Assembly: GCA_964502525.1 (NCBI GenBank)
Contig: CAZCXH010000128.1
Coordinates: forward strand, 1 to 14,632
Length of the DNA: 14,632 nt
Direction: 5' to 3'
Source of the DNA: DATLYB01 sp964502525
GTDB taxonomy: Bacteria > Bacteroidota > Bacteroidia > Chitinophagales > CAIOSU01
Below, piece by piece: positions 1 through 5,956 of this stretch. Under the pieces are notes generated by a model, which saw nothing but the letters and a program-made list of their open reading frames with translations, made no database searches and was not told where the DNA came from. Each line of letters starts with the position of its first letter. The stretch's first letter is position 1. A program made the translations under genes and the position numbers.

Positions 1-1328
1 TGATTAATAACAAGATCATTAGAAGATGCCGCTCCAGGCGTCCTGATATACAATGTACAAGAACGAGGAGCACAATCAGGATTTGGATCAACCACAATAG
101 TTAAATCATAATCATTCGTGCCGCTTGTTTTATCCACCGATACCCAAAGGCAACCTACCTGAATTGTCCAATCACATGGTGCATTTCCCGCATCAGCACT
201 CGTGTTGGTTTTAGTTTCGCCTGCGGCAGAAATATTATTTAGGGTATTCCGATCAAAGTCCGGGTCACAGCCCTGTTGGGTTATTACATGAGTTAGTCCT
301 CCTACCGTTAAAGTACATACTCGACTACTCGTTGTCGAATTTGCTTGAACCGTGTATGCAATTATATATTGGTTTCCACCGCCTTGATTAGCAGTGCCAT
401 TGAGGCTTGAGGGATCTGTAACATCTACAAAACCGCAACCAGAGCTCTCCGAGATTGTAAAACTGCAACCGGGTTGGGTAGCCGTGAAAACAAAATCACT
501 TGAAAAAGCATTTGGTCCGCTGCCATCCGATGGGGGACTTATTGAACTAGCAATGCAGTTGCCTCCACCTCCTATCAAATTATTAAAGCCATTTATGTTC
601 CCATTAAACACATTTTGATCCATGCCTGGATCCGCGTATGTAGTGGGATTGTTACCGGCAGTTTGCGGTGCGTAATATTGATGGAATACCCATGGCCAAC
701 CAGACCAGGATCCTCCACATGAATTTGTTCCCGGACTTCCGGCAGGATCGGTAGAAATGTTATTGGTGGCTATCCAAAGTTTAATATGTGAGTCAATGGT
801 TCCATTTTGATAATATGGATAGAGATTTGCAGCGTAACATTTTGTAGTATATAATACCGGCCATTTTGAAGTTGAAGATTGAACAATCGAACACCAGGAG
901 TTGATCCATTGAGCTAATTGACTATATGAATTTCCTTGTGCAATATATGCATCAATATATGCTGGTTCCATGTCTAATGCCGGGGGCAAAAAACCATTTC
1001 CGGTATAGTTTCCCGCTATTGTCAAAAAATGATTTGCTTCGTTAGCAGCAGTATTATTGGAGCTATAGCCAGGTACTCCCACATGGTAAGCCCCCAAAAC
1101 CACGCCATTGGGATTAGAACTTGTCATATTTGTTATAAAAACGGCATCGTTATTATTTACGCCCTCTGTTGATTTTACGAAAGAAAAAGATTTACCCGCG
1201 GCATAAACGGTAGCCCAGCTTACCGTTGTGCCATTATAATGTGAAATATCAACGCCATTTATAGATTGTGCTATTAGTTGTGCTACTAAAAGCGTCAACG
1301 CTGAAATGATAAATAATGGGTTTTTCAT
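1..1328 (-). CDS. Secreted GH25 lysozyme with BACON-like repeats (3' end outside window)
   Basis: Reading the minus strand from ATG 1326-1328 gives 442 codons open to the window edge, so the C-terminus is missing. Residues 1-20 form a signal peptide (cleavage likely after LIA). Residues 22-250 match glycoside hydrolase family 25, which cleaves peptidoglycan between MurNAc and GlcNAc: GVDISHYNG at 25-33, FVKSTEG at 50-56, LGAYHVG at 78-84, ALDMEP at 117-122 and DQNVFNG at 237-243. D27, D119, E121 and D237 sit where the family's acidic active-site residues lie. Residues about 263-352 and 360-442 look like two BACON-type beta-sandwich repeats: PGCSFTI then the ending HVITQQGC, and CDWTIQVGCLWVSV in the second. 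They are unusually Cys-rich. The gene starts 18 bp after the PsbP-like gene on the same strand, so the two may be co-transcribed. A T9SS sorting tail may lie beyond the window. GH25 call firm; BACON call moderately firm. Confidence 0.85.
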   Translation of the reverse strand, partial: MKNPLFIISALTLLVAQLIAQSINGVDISHYNGTTVSWATVYAAGKSFSFVKSTEGVNNNDAVFITNMTSSNPNGVVLGAYHVGVPGYSSNNTAANEANHFLTIAGNYTGNGFLPPALDMEPAYIDAYIAQGNSYSQLAQWINSWCSIVQSSTSKWPVLYTTKCYAANLYPYYQNGTIDSHIKLWIATNNISTDPAGSPGTNSCGGSWSGWPWVFHQYYAPQTAGNNPTTYADPGMDQNVFNGNINGFNNLIGGGGNCIASSISPPSDGSGPNAFSSDFVFTATQPGCSFTISESSGCGFVDVTDPSSLNGTANQGGGNQYIIAYTVQANSTTSSRVCTLTVGGLTHVITQQGCDPDFDRNTLNNISAAGETKTNTSADAGNAPCDWTIQVGCLWVSVDKTSGTNDYDLTIVVDPNPDCAPRSCTLYIRTPGAASSNDLVIN

Positions 1329-1346
1329 CGGATAGGAAGTTTTTAA

Positions 1347-1967
1347 TTACTGAATTTGAAAACTTGTTAAAATCTTATTAAACTGAGCCACCTGGGTATC
1401 AGACCCAGGTAAAAGGGTTTTAAAGTATAAGTGAATTGACCCCGTCTGCTTTTTATCTAAAAAATCAACAAAAATTTCTTTTAATGGCGGGTCATACACG
1501 TTCCCCTTTATGTCCTTGGTTTTTATTACAGCGACTTCAATAGCTTCATTACCACCTACTTTTATTTTTTGAGAGTTTGCGTATATGCCGGAATTAAAGT
1601 CCGAAAGCGTTTTCTCGAACAGCGCTTTTCCGTTTGGGGCAAAGTGATATTCCATTGATAAAATAGTCTCAGATTCAGTATCAATAAAACTGACAGTTGT
1701 TGCCATTACAGCACCGGAAAGATTAACGGCATTAGATTCTTCACCCTGTTTGGTCCAGGTGTCAGGATATTGAAAAGTAATACCAAGTTTTTCATTGTTA
1801 TATGTCTTCCAATTATCCTGAGAAGACGATACGGTTTCTTCTTTCTGCCCCGTTGGTTTTATTTCTGTATTCTCAGTCTCCGGCTTATTATTATTATACC
1901 ACTTAATAGCCGCAAATGCCAAAGCCCCTGCAATGACTAATGCGAGAAACAATCCGATTTTTTTCAT
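1347..1967 (-). CDS. Membrane-anchored PsbP-like domain protein
   Basis: A 206-residue protein. Residues 3-23 are one hydrophobic helix with a positive start (MKKIG), probably an uncleaved anchor or signal peptide; there is no lipobox Cys. A polar low-complexity linker rich in E, T, K, Q and S follows (about 27-50). The remaining globular domain resembles PsbP-like / DUF1795-type folds, which often begin with an LGITFQYPDTWTK-type segment (here about residues 61-73) and end with a FNKILTSFQI-type helix (here the last 14 residues). Such domains are common in extracytoplasmic proteins, mostly of unknown function; photosystem II activity is not implied. It would sit outside the cytoplasmic membrane. 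It lies just upstream of the lysozyme gene on the same strand, which suggests a cell-envelope role, but that is inference. Confidence 0.6.
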   Translation of the reverse strand: MKKIGLFLALVIAGALAFAAIKWYNNNKPETENTEIKPTGQKEETVSSSQDNWKTYNNEKLGITFQYPDTWTKQGEESNAVNLSGAVMATTVSFIDTESETILSMEYHFAPNGKALFEKTLSDFNSGIYANSQKIKVGGNEAIEVAVIKTKDIKGNVYDPPLKEIFVDFLDKKQTGSIHLYFKTLLPGSDTQVAQFNKILTSFQIQ

Positions 1968-2070
1968 GGTGATTGGTTTATTTTGATTGATAATTTATAA
2001 TATGAATATTTCCCTGCCGCTGGTCGGCATTCCACCAACCAGTTTTATGGCATCCTTAATTTTTGCCGTT

Positions 2071-2334
2071 TTACTGTCTGTTTGCCTGCTCCAACAACTG
2101 CTGGTTGTATTTCTTCGTTGCCATATATCCCCACACAGCGCAAACCGGCCAGGTCAGAAATAAACCAAACCCCAATGTGAAGATTCCAACGATAACATTC
2201 ACAATGAACATGACAATCGCTCCCGTTATTGTTGAATAAAACAATCCAATAGGGCCAAATAAAAATCCAAGAATAGCAGTCATCCCTTCGCTTTTGGTTG
2301 ACTGCACAATGACCTTTTGAGGTTGATTTTCCAT
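2071..2334 (-). CDS. Small integral membrane protein, function unknown
   Basis: An 87-residue protein: a polar N-terminus (MENQPQKVIVQ), then hydrophobic segments at about 18-36 and 38-62, a WPVCAVWGYMA stretch at about 64-74, and a charged polar tail (KKYNQQLLEQ). I read two or three transmembrane helices with several Gly, Phe and Pro. I do not recognise a named family; the pattern is like many short Bacteroidota membrane proteins. It is separated by 103 bp from the PsbP-like gene downstream on the same strand, so co-transcription is possible but not shown. An imperfect hairpin at 2020-2042 lies between the two but has no U-tract in the transcribed direction. Confidence 0.55.
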   Translation of the reverse strand: MENQPQKVIVQSTKSEGMTAILGFLFGPIGLFYSTITGAIVMFIVNVIVGIFTLGFGLFLTWPVCAVWGYMATKKYNQQLLEQANRQ

Positions 2335-2440
2335 GACATATAAAATTGAGTTTGCCTACTCTTTTCGCAATCCGCAGGGCTTTTCAGCTTTCGCCCTTTT
2401 ACATTAAAATTTTAACACGGCTAAAGTATTTTTTCATTTT

Positions 2441-2499
2441 TTAACTTTTTCACTATCTTAGTTCCGGTTTTTGAACTTTTAATATACATTTCTGAACTT
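2441..2499 (+). promoter_or_regulatory. Candidate operator: TGAACTT direct repeats before the XRE gene
   Basis: TGAACTT occurs at 2472-2478 and again at 2493-2499, exactly 21 bp apart (two helical turns). A weaker copy, TTAACTT, lies at 2441-2447, 31 bp (three turns) before the first. The last copy ends 7 bp before the XRE start codon. Same-face repeats beside an HTH regulator suggest autoregulation. TACATTTC at 2485-2492 is 7/8 to the Bacteroidota -7 consensus but has no well-spaced TTTG partner. Confidence 0.3.
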
Positions 2500-2506
2500 C
2501 ACCAAT

Positions 2507-2857
2507 ATGGGTATCGGTCATAAAATCCGCAGGATTCGCGAGATAAGAAACTACTCGCAGGATTATATCGCTCAGAAACTCGATATTTCTCCGAAGGCTT
2601 ACAGCAAGATTGAAAATGAAGAAACCAGGCTGTCCGTTGACCGCCTCTATCAGCTTGCGGAGATTCTCGAAGTGAAGCCGGAAGACCTGCTGAATTTTGA
2701 CGAGAAAATCATCATTCACAGCCTTACGAACAGCGGCAACGGAGATGGGTTCGTTTACAGCAAAGAAATCACCGACCACGAGCGCGAGTCGTTCAAGGCT
2801 CACATCAGGCATCTGGAAGAAGAAGTAGCGTTTCTGCGGCAGCAGTTGGGGAGGTAA
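2507..2857 (+). CDS. XRE-family helix-turn-helix transcriptional regulator
   Basis: A 116-residue cytoplasmic DNA-binding protein. Residues 1-64 form a Cro/C1-type HTH: IGHKIRRIREIRNYSQDYIA, LDISPKAYSKIENEET as the turn and recognition helix, then LYQLAEILEVKPEDLL. The rest is a linker and a short coiled coil (about 91-114, HLEEEVAFLRQQL) that could mediate dimerisation or contact with a partner. This two-part layout is common in Bacteroidota. The stop codon is one base before the start of a 54-codon membrane peptide gene, so the two are almost certainly co-translated. Tandem TGAACTT repeats directly upstream suggest self-regulation. Its target genes are unknown. Confidence 0.85.
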   Translation: MGIGHKIRRIREIRNYSQDYIAQKLDISPKAYSKIENEETRLSVDRLYQLAEILEVKPEDLLNFDEKIIIHSLTNSGNGDGFVYSKEITDHERESFKAHIRHLEEEVAFLRQQLGR

Positions 2858-2858
2858 A

Positions 2859-3023
2859 ATGTATGCCATAAAGGAAGATTTGGCAAAGCTGGAAGGCAAG
2901 CTCGTGTGTGCAATTTCTGACTCTAAAGCGGAACTCGTCAAATGGATGTTCATTTTCATAATCGAACTTCTTTTCAGCCTCGCAGGCTTGATGATCGGAT
3001 TATTCAGCGTTTTCATGAAATGA
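2859..3023 (+). CDS. 54-residue membrane peptide coupled to the XRE regulator
   Basis: ATG at 2859 follows the XRE stop codon after a single base, with a good GGGAGG ribosome site at 2848-2853 inside the end of the XRE gene, a clear sign of a real coupled gene. The product starts with a short amphipathic helix (KEDLAKLEGKLVCAISDSKAELVKW) and then one strongly hydrophobic helix (about 30-53) to the C-terminus. The E-L-V-K-W-M-F-I-F-I-I junction resembles the end of DUF1640 / coiled-coil membrane proteins, of which this would be a very short version; that link is tentative. Possible roles, not shown, are tethering the regulator to the membrane or acting as a small toxin- or sensor-like peptide. 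Confidence 0.65.
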   Translation: MYAIKEDLAKLEGKLVCAISDSKAELVKWMFIFIIELLFSLAGLMIGLFSVFMK

Positions 3024-3135
3024 CGCCCTAAATATATACAGCCTTCATATTCATCCAAAGTCAAACTTGAATACAGCTTCATCTGGCGGCTGAAATGCGC
3101 TTTTTCACGGTTAAATGGCTGAGCCGGTTCTGAAA

Positions 3136-3217
3136 AGTCATCGGATGAATACTCTATAAAAATCATGTGATATGTAATTGTTTATATACCGTCCTATTAG
3201 CAATTCATCCGATGACT
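3136..3217. repeat. 15-bp perfect inverted repeat between convergent genes
   Basis: AGTCATCGGATGAAT at 3136-3150 is the exact reverse complement of 3203-3217, with a 52-bp spacer. An inner pair TATAAA (3155-3160) / TTTATA (3181-3186) could add a small stem. The right arm runs into the LytTR stop codon (3216-3218). No T-run follows either arm, so it is not a classic intrinsic terminator. The surrounding 3024-3215 contains no convincing gene. Confidence 0.6.
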
Positions 3218-3632
3218 AAATAACTGAAATCAGCATCAGCGCCCCTGTTAAATCTTTCCTATGCTGACGCGATACGGGCACCCTGCTTCCCTGCGCCAGT
3301 TCCGCCACATATCCATCCTCACCGGAACGGCATTGACGCAGTTGCGCGAGGTTGATGATATGGCGCCTGTGTACGCGGCAGAAGCCGTAACCGCTCAACG
3401 CATCCTCGTAAAAGCCCAGCGGCTGCGAAACGATGATCTGCACACCGGCAATCACGTTAAAAAAGGTAAGGGAGTTGTCGCTGCTCAGGTAAATAATATC
3501 GCTGAGCCTCACATTGTGCATCCCCTCGCTGTTGCGCAACTGGATGAACCGGCTTTGCAACAACACGGGATTGCGCAGCAGGCTTCCGGTTGTTCCGGCT
3601 TTCGTTGTTTTTTTTACTGACCGTTTGTTCAC
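3216..3632 (-). CDS. Stand-alone LytTR DNA-binding response regulator
   Basis: A 138-residue protein. Residues about 32-135 form a complete LytTR (AlgR/AgrA-type) DNA-binding domain: FIQLRNSEGMHNVRLSDIIY, the central LSSDNSLTFF strand, then FCRVHRRHIINLAQL with the conserved R-H-x-N-L pattern, and VPVSRQHRKDL. There is no receiver domain, so it is not a standard two-component regulator. The start is a GTG (3630-3632); a stop codon lies three codons upstream in frame, so little extension is possible without a frameshift. An A8 tract near the start and an open overlapping frame upstream (see findings) leave the true N-terminus uncertain. It is divergent from the 511-residue helical protein across about 100 bp, which often indicates a regulator and target pair. 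Confidence 0.8.
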   Translation of the reverse strand: MNKRSVKKTTKAGTTGSLLRNPVLLQSRFIQLRNSEGMHNVRLSDIIYLSSDNSLTFFNVIAGVQIIVSQPLGFYEDALSGYGFCRVHRRHIINLAQLRQCRSGEDGYVAELAQGSRVPVSRQHRKDLTGALMLISVI

Positions 3633-3643
3633 GTCTGTTCACG
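3626..3643 (+). promoter_or_regulatory. Tandem TGTTCACG repeats at the LytTR gene start
   Basis: TGTTCACG occurs at 3626-3633 and 3636-3643, a 10-bp period that puts both on one helix face. LytTR proteins typically bind short direct repeats near their own or neighbouring promoters. The site lies in the divergent region and overlaps the proposed GTG start, so it could be an autoregulatory operator. This is inferred from pattern and position only. Confidence 0.25.
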
Positions 3644-3734
3644 CATCCGGCTGATTCCGAAAGCATGCTTGCAAATTTCATGAGGTTTATTCTGCGTATT
3701 TTGGGAAATTTCTGAAAATCGTTAACCCGCATTT

Positions 3735-5270
3735 ATGTTTCAATCCAAAACCGAACAGCTATGGCAGTTAGCCAAAACCCTCACTGACGATGAAATTCAT
3801 CGGATAAACGAGATTTTAAATAATGAAAATCCCACGCAGGAAAAGAGGTTTTTCGATTACCTGCTGCAGTCGGAAAAATATGACGGAAGGGAAGCGCTCA
3901 GGCGCGCGGGCGTCAAAAAAGCAGGCGTTCTGAAAGTGATAAAAAGCGAATTGCGTCAAAAGATCATGAATGTGCTGAGAACGGGGAAAGCCGAGAATCG
4001 CTCGATTGTTTTCGCCCGGCTGCTGGAAGAGCATGAAATCTGCCTGAGCCGCGGGCTGATCATGGCGGCATATAAAACATCGGAGAGAGCGGAGAAAATG
4101 GCGATGAAATATGGCGCTCCGTTATATAAGATTCACGCGCTCAATAACAGGATACATCTCATGCAGTTTGCGGAAGGCGGGCAGGCGCAGCAAAAAATCA
4201 TCAAGCTTTCCGAAGAGCTGTACAAAACCGGGAAGGAAACGGCAGCGATGTTTGAGGCTCATCATTTCTACGCGAGGGCGCAGCGCATCATGGCGAGAAC
4301 CGCCTTTCTGCGCAGCAAGGAGGATATTAAAACCGTCCGGCAGTTGATGAGCCATCCTTTTTACCGGGAAAATGAAAACAACCGCCCTTACCACACCCGT
4401 TGCTTTTTGCTGATGGCGCATCATTGGATTTTAACGCTGAAAGGCGACTTCAGACAGGCGTTGAAATATCAGCACCGTTTTTACCTGCTTGTAAAAGAAA
4501 GAATGAACAGGGGCATTGCCGAGGCAACGGAAATACTGGGAATGTATATGGACTACCTGACCGCGTGCCTGCTCGCCTCCGACTACGCGCTGTTTGATAA
4601 AGCGATGCGGGAATATTCCGGTTTAAGAACGCAATTTTTCCCCGGGGATATGAACTACGAAGGAATTGAAATATATTTTGAAAGCTATTCGCTCTACTAC
4701 CGGAATAATTATTCGCTGCATGAGCGGGAATATCAACGGCTGCTTGATTTCTACGGCAAAAACCGGTCGTCACCTCATATCTATTCCGTCACGCTGCGCG
4801 GGATGGAATTTCTTATCGCGTTTCTTTATTATAAAAATCAAATGTTTGAAGAGGGGCTTGCCGTCTGCGAGCGGCTGATTGCCATAAAATCAACCACGCC
4901 CGTCAGGGCTGACGATGTCGAATACGGCAAGTTACTGCACTTAATCCTGCTGTTCGACAGCAGCGCGCTGGTTAAATCGAAGAAAGTGTTTTTCAGGAAT
5001 GTCGTTTTCAAAATCAGAGCGGGGCAGTACTATGAGTCGGTGAGGAAATCATCCGATAATTATTCGCTTGAAAAAAGGGTATTCAGGTTTTTCATCAATA
5101 TTAAAGACGGGCAGTCGTTAGCCTCGCTCCGCAAGGCGGCAGAAGAGTTCGGCAGCGATATCCGGCAAATGAAGGCAGCGCCCCAAAATGAATATATCTC
5201 GGTCATGCTGAAGATGTTTCCGCTGGAAAATTGGCTGGAAGATTTCAGGGCGAAAATCAGGGTGGAATGA
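3735..5270 (+). CDS. All-helical TPR-like protein of unknown function, 511 aa
   Basis: No signal peptide or transmembrane helix; the protein reads as one long series of amphipathic helices rich in Arg, Lys, Glu, Leu and Tyr, with TPR/solenoid character. The N-terminus (TEQLWQLAKTLTDDEIHRIN, then FDYLLQSEKYDGREALRRAG and LKVIKSELRQKIMNVLR) resembles a Bacteroidota group of roughly 500-residue cytoplasmic helical proteins that begin with a segment like EQLFQLIKSL..E and a following pair of helices. I know of no assigned function. Aromatic patches such as YFESYSLYYRNNYSLHEREYQRLLDFY (about 313-339) look like repeat helices. The divergent LytTR gene is a plausible regulator. The start ATG at 3735 is the first in frame and fits the conserved N-terminus. 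No terminator is evident after its stop. Confidence 0.7.
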   Translation: MFQSKTEQLWQLAKTLTDDEIHRINEILNNENPTQEKRFFDYLLQSEKYDGREALRRAGVKKAGVLKVIKSELRQKIMNVLRTGKAENRSIVFARLLEEHEICLSRGLIMAAYKTSERAEKMAMKYGAPLYKIHALNNRIHLMQFAEGGQAQQKIIKLSEELYKTGKETAAMFEAHHFYARAQRIMARTAFLRSKEDIKTVRQLMSHPFYRENENNRPYHTRCFLLMAHHWILTLKGDFRQALKYQHRFYLLVKERMNRGIAEATEILGMYMDYLTACLLASDYALFDKAMREYSGLRTQFFPGDMNYEGIEIYFESYSLYYRNNYSLHEREYQRLLDFYGKNRSSPHIYSVTLRGMEFLIAFLYYKNQMFEEGLAVCERLIAIKSTTPVRADDVEYGKLLHLILLFDSSALVKSKKVFFRNVVFKIRAGQYYESVRKSSDNYSLEKRVFRFFINIKDGQSLASLRKAAEEFGSDIRQMKAAPQNEYISVMLKMFPLENWLEDFRAKIRVE

Positions 5271-5393
5271 TTATACTTCATGCGGGATAAATCCTGATTT
5301 TATAGTGTATGCGAGATCAATTTCAGGCCTCCTTACGCCATATCTGTTCCAAAAATTTTATTGCAAAATGTTTGCGCGGTTTTATATGGTTCG

Positions 5394-5766
5394 ACCTTAT
5401 TACCTTAGTAACATGGAACAGAAAAAACAAGAACCTTATTACCATATTTATTGATGCTTTAAACCTGACTTGCCTCAAAAAGGCAATAAGGTTGGAATAG
5501 ATGAATATGTCTGTTACTAAGGTAACGTGAGTTATGGATTAAAAATGATTAAAAACCAACCTTATTTTGATAGTTTTCATTGCCGTCCGCTTCAGCAGAC
5601 GGTTAAAAAAGGAAGACTCTCCTTTTGGGCTTTAGCCAAAGTATTTCACAATTTGGCTAAAGCCCTCTGGTTTCTGATTCAATATCCCGTCCGCTGAAGC
5701 GGACGGCAATGAAATTCAAGGAATTATCTCTGCGGTAATCCATAACTCACGTTAAGGTTATAAGGT
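5394..5766. repeat. Older palindromic element, interrupted by a later insertion
   Basis: Today a 14-bp perfect inverted repeat is visible (5400-5413 with 5512-5525). If the 230-bp element at 5524-5753 and one AAGGT copy are removed, the arms become 5394-5413 against 5512-5523 plus 5759-5766 and match at 19 of 20 positions. Inside is a 9-bp inverted pair AACCTTATT (5432-5440) / AATAAGGTT (5485-5493), a small TGCCT/AGGCA hairpin (5471-5485), and an 11-bp direct repeat ACCTTATTACC (5394-5404 and 5433-5443). There is no gene in it. The uninterrupted element would be about 138 bp. Confidence 0.6.
5524..5753. mobile_element. MITE-like element, 230 bp, 18-bp terminal inverted repeats
   Basis: The ends AACGTGAGTTATGGATTA (5524-5541) and its exact reverse complement (5736-5753) are flanked by AAGGT on both sides (5519-5523 and 5754-5758), the expected 5-bp target duplication; the outer T/A could make it six. 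Inside lie two further perfect inverted repeats: 22 bp (5575-5596 with 5693-5714, containing GCCGTCCGCTTCAGC) and 14 bp (5627-5640 with 5652-5665, loop 11). No open reading frame encodes a transposase, so movement would need an enzyme supplied elsewhere. I do not recognise the parental insertion sequence. Confidence 0.65.
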
Positions 5767-5848
5767 TAGAAATCATCCTGGTTCAAATTGGTATTTAAAA
5801 AAATTAACTGTATTGTATTTTGCGAGGCATCAGGATTTCTGAATCTAA

Positions 5849-5947
5849 AATTTTGATTTGATCAGTGAACTTGCTTCGGGGCTGTACCTGCTGCGCGTTG
5901 CCGGAAATGATTGGGAAAAGTCGGTGAGAGTACAGTTGTTCAGATAA
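5849..5947 (+). pseudogene. Remnant of a T9SS C-terminal sorting domain
   Basis: In one plus-strand frame, between an in-frame TAA (5846-5848) and the stop TAA (5945-5947), the codons read N-F-D-L-I-S-E-L-A-S-G-L-Y-L-L-R-V-A-G-N and end with K-S-V-R-V-Q-L-F-R. The L-x-x-G-x-Y-x-x-R-V pattern followed by a short hairpin and a basic end is the hallmark of type A sorting domains that direct proteins through the type IX secretion system. There is no start codon and no cargo domain upstream, so this is the tail of a lost gene. The loss could be linked to the repeat elements ending about 80 bp upstream. Its stop lies 9 bp from the 3' end of the convergent metallopeptidase gene. Confidence 0.6.
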
Positions 5948-5956
5948 GGAGCCCGA

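Noticed and set aside
2020..2042. CTGGT/ACCAG hairpin between two minus-strand genes
   Set aside because: The stem is imperfect (mismatches after five pairs) and no U-tract follows in the direction of transcription.
2453..3166. 237-codon minus-strand frame opposite the XRE gene
   Set aside because: It covers the XRE gene and the membrane-peptide gene, both with better support (domain motifs, ribosome site). Its product has no recognisable domain.
5471..5485. TGCCT/AGGCA hairpin as a terminator for the 511-residue protein gene
   Set aside because: Only a five-pair stem, about 200 bp from the stop codon and without a T-tract; it reads as part of the repeat element.
5309..5500. 63-codon plus-strand frame
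   Set aside because: Most of it lies in the palindromic repeat element, the residue composition looks random, and no motif is visible.
5290..5837. AATCCTGAT (5290-5298) and its reverse complement (5829-5837) as outer ends of a larger element
   Set aside because: Nine bases 530 bp apart in AT-rich DNA can occur by chance, and no target duplication flanks them.
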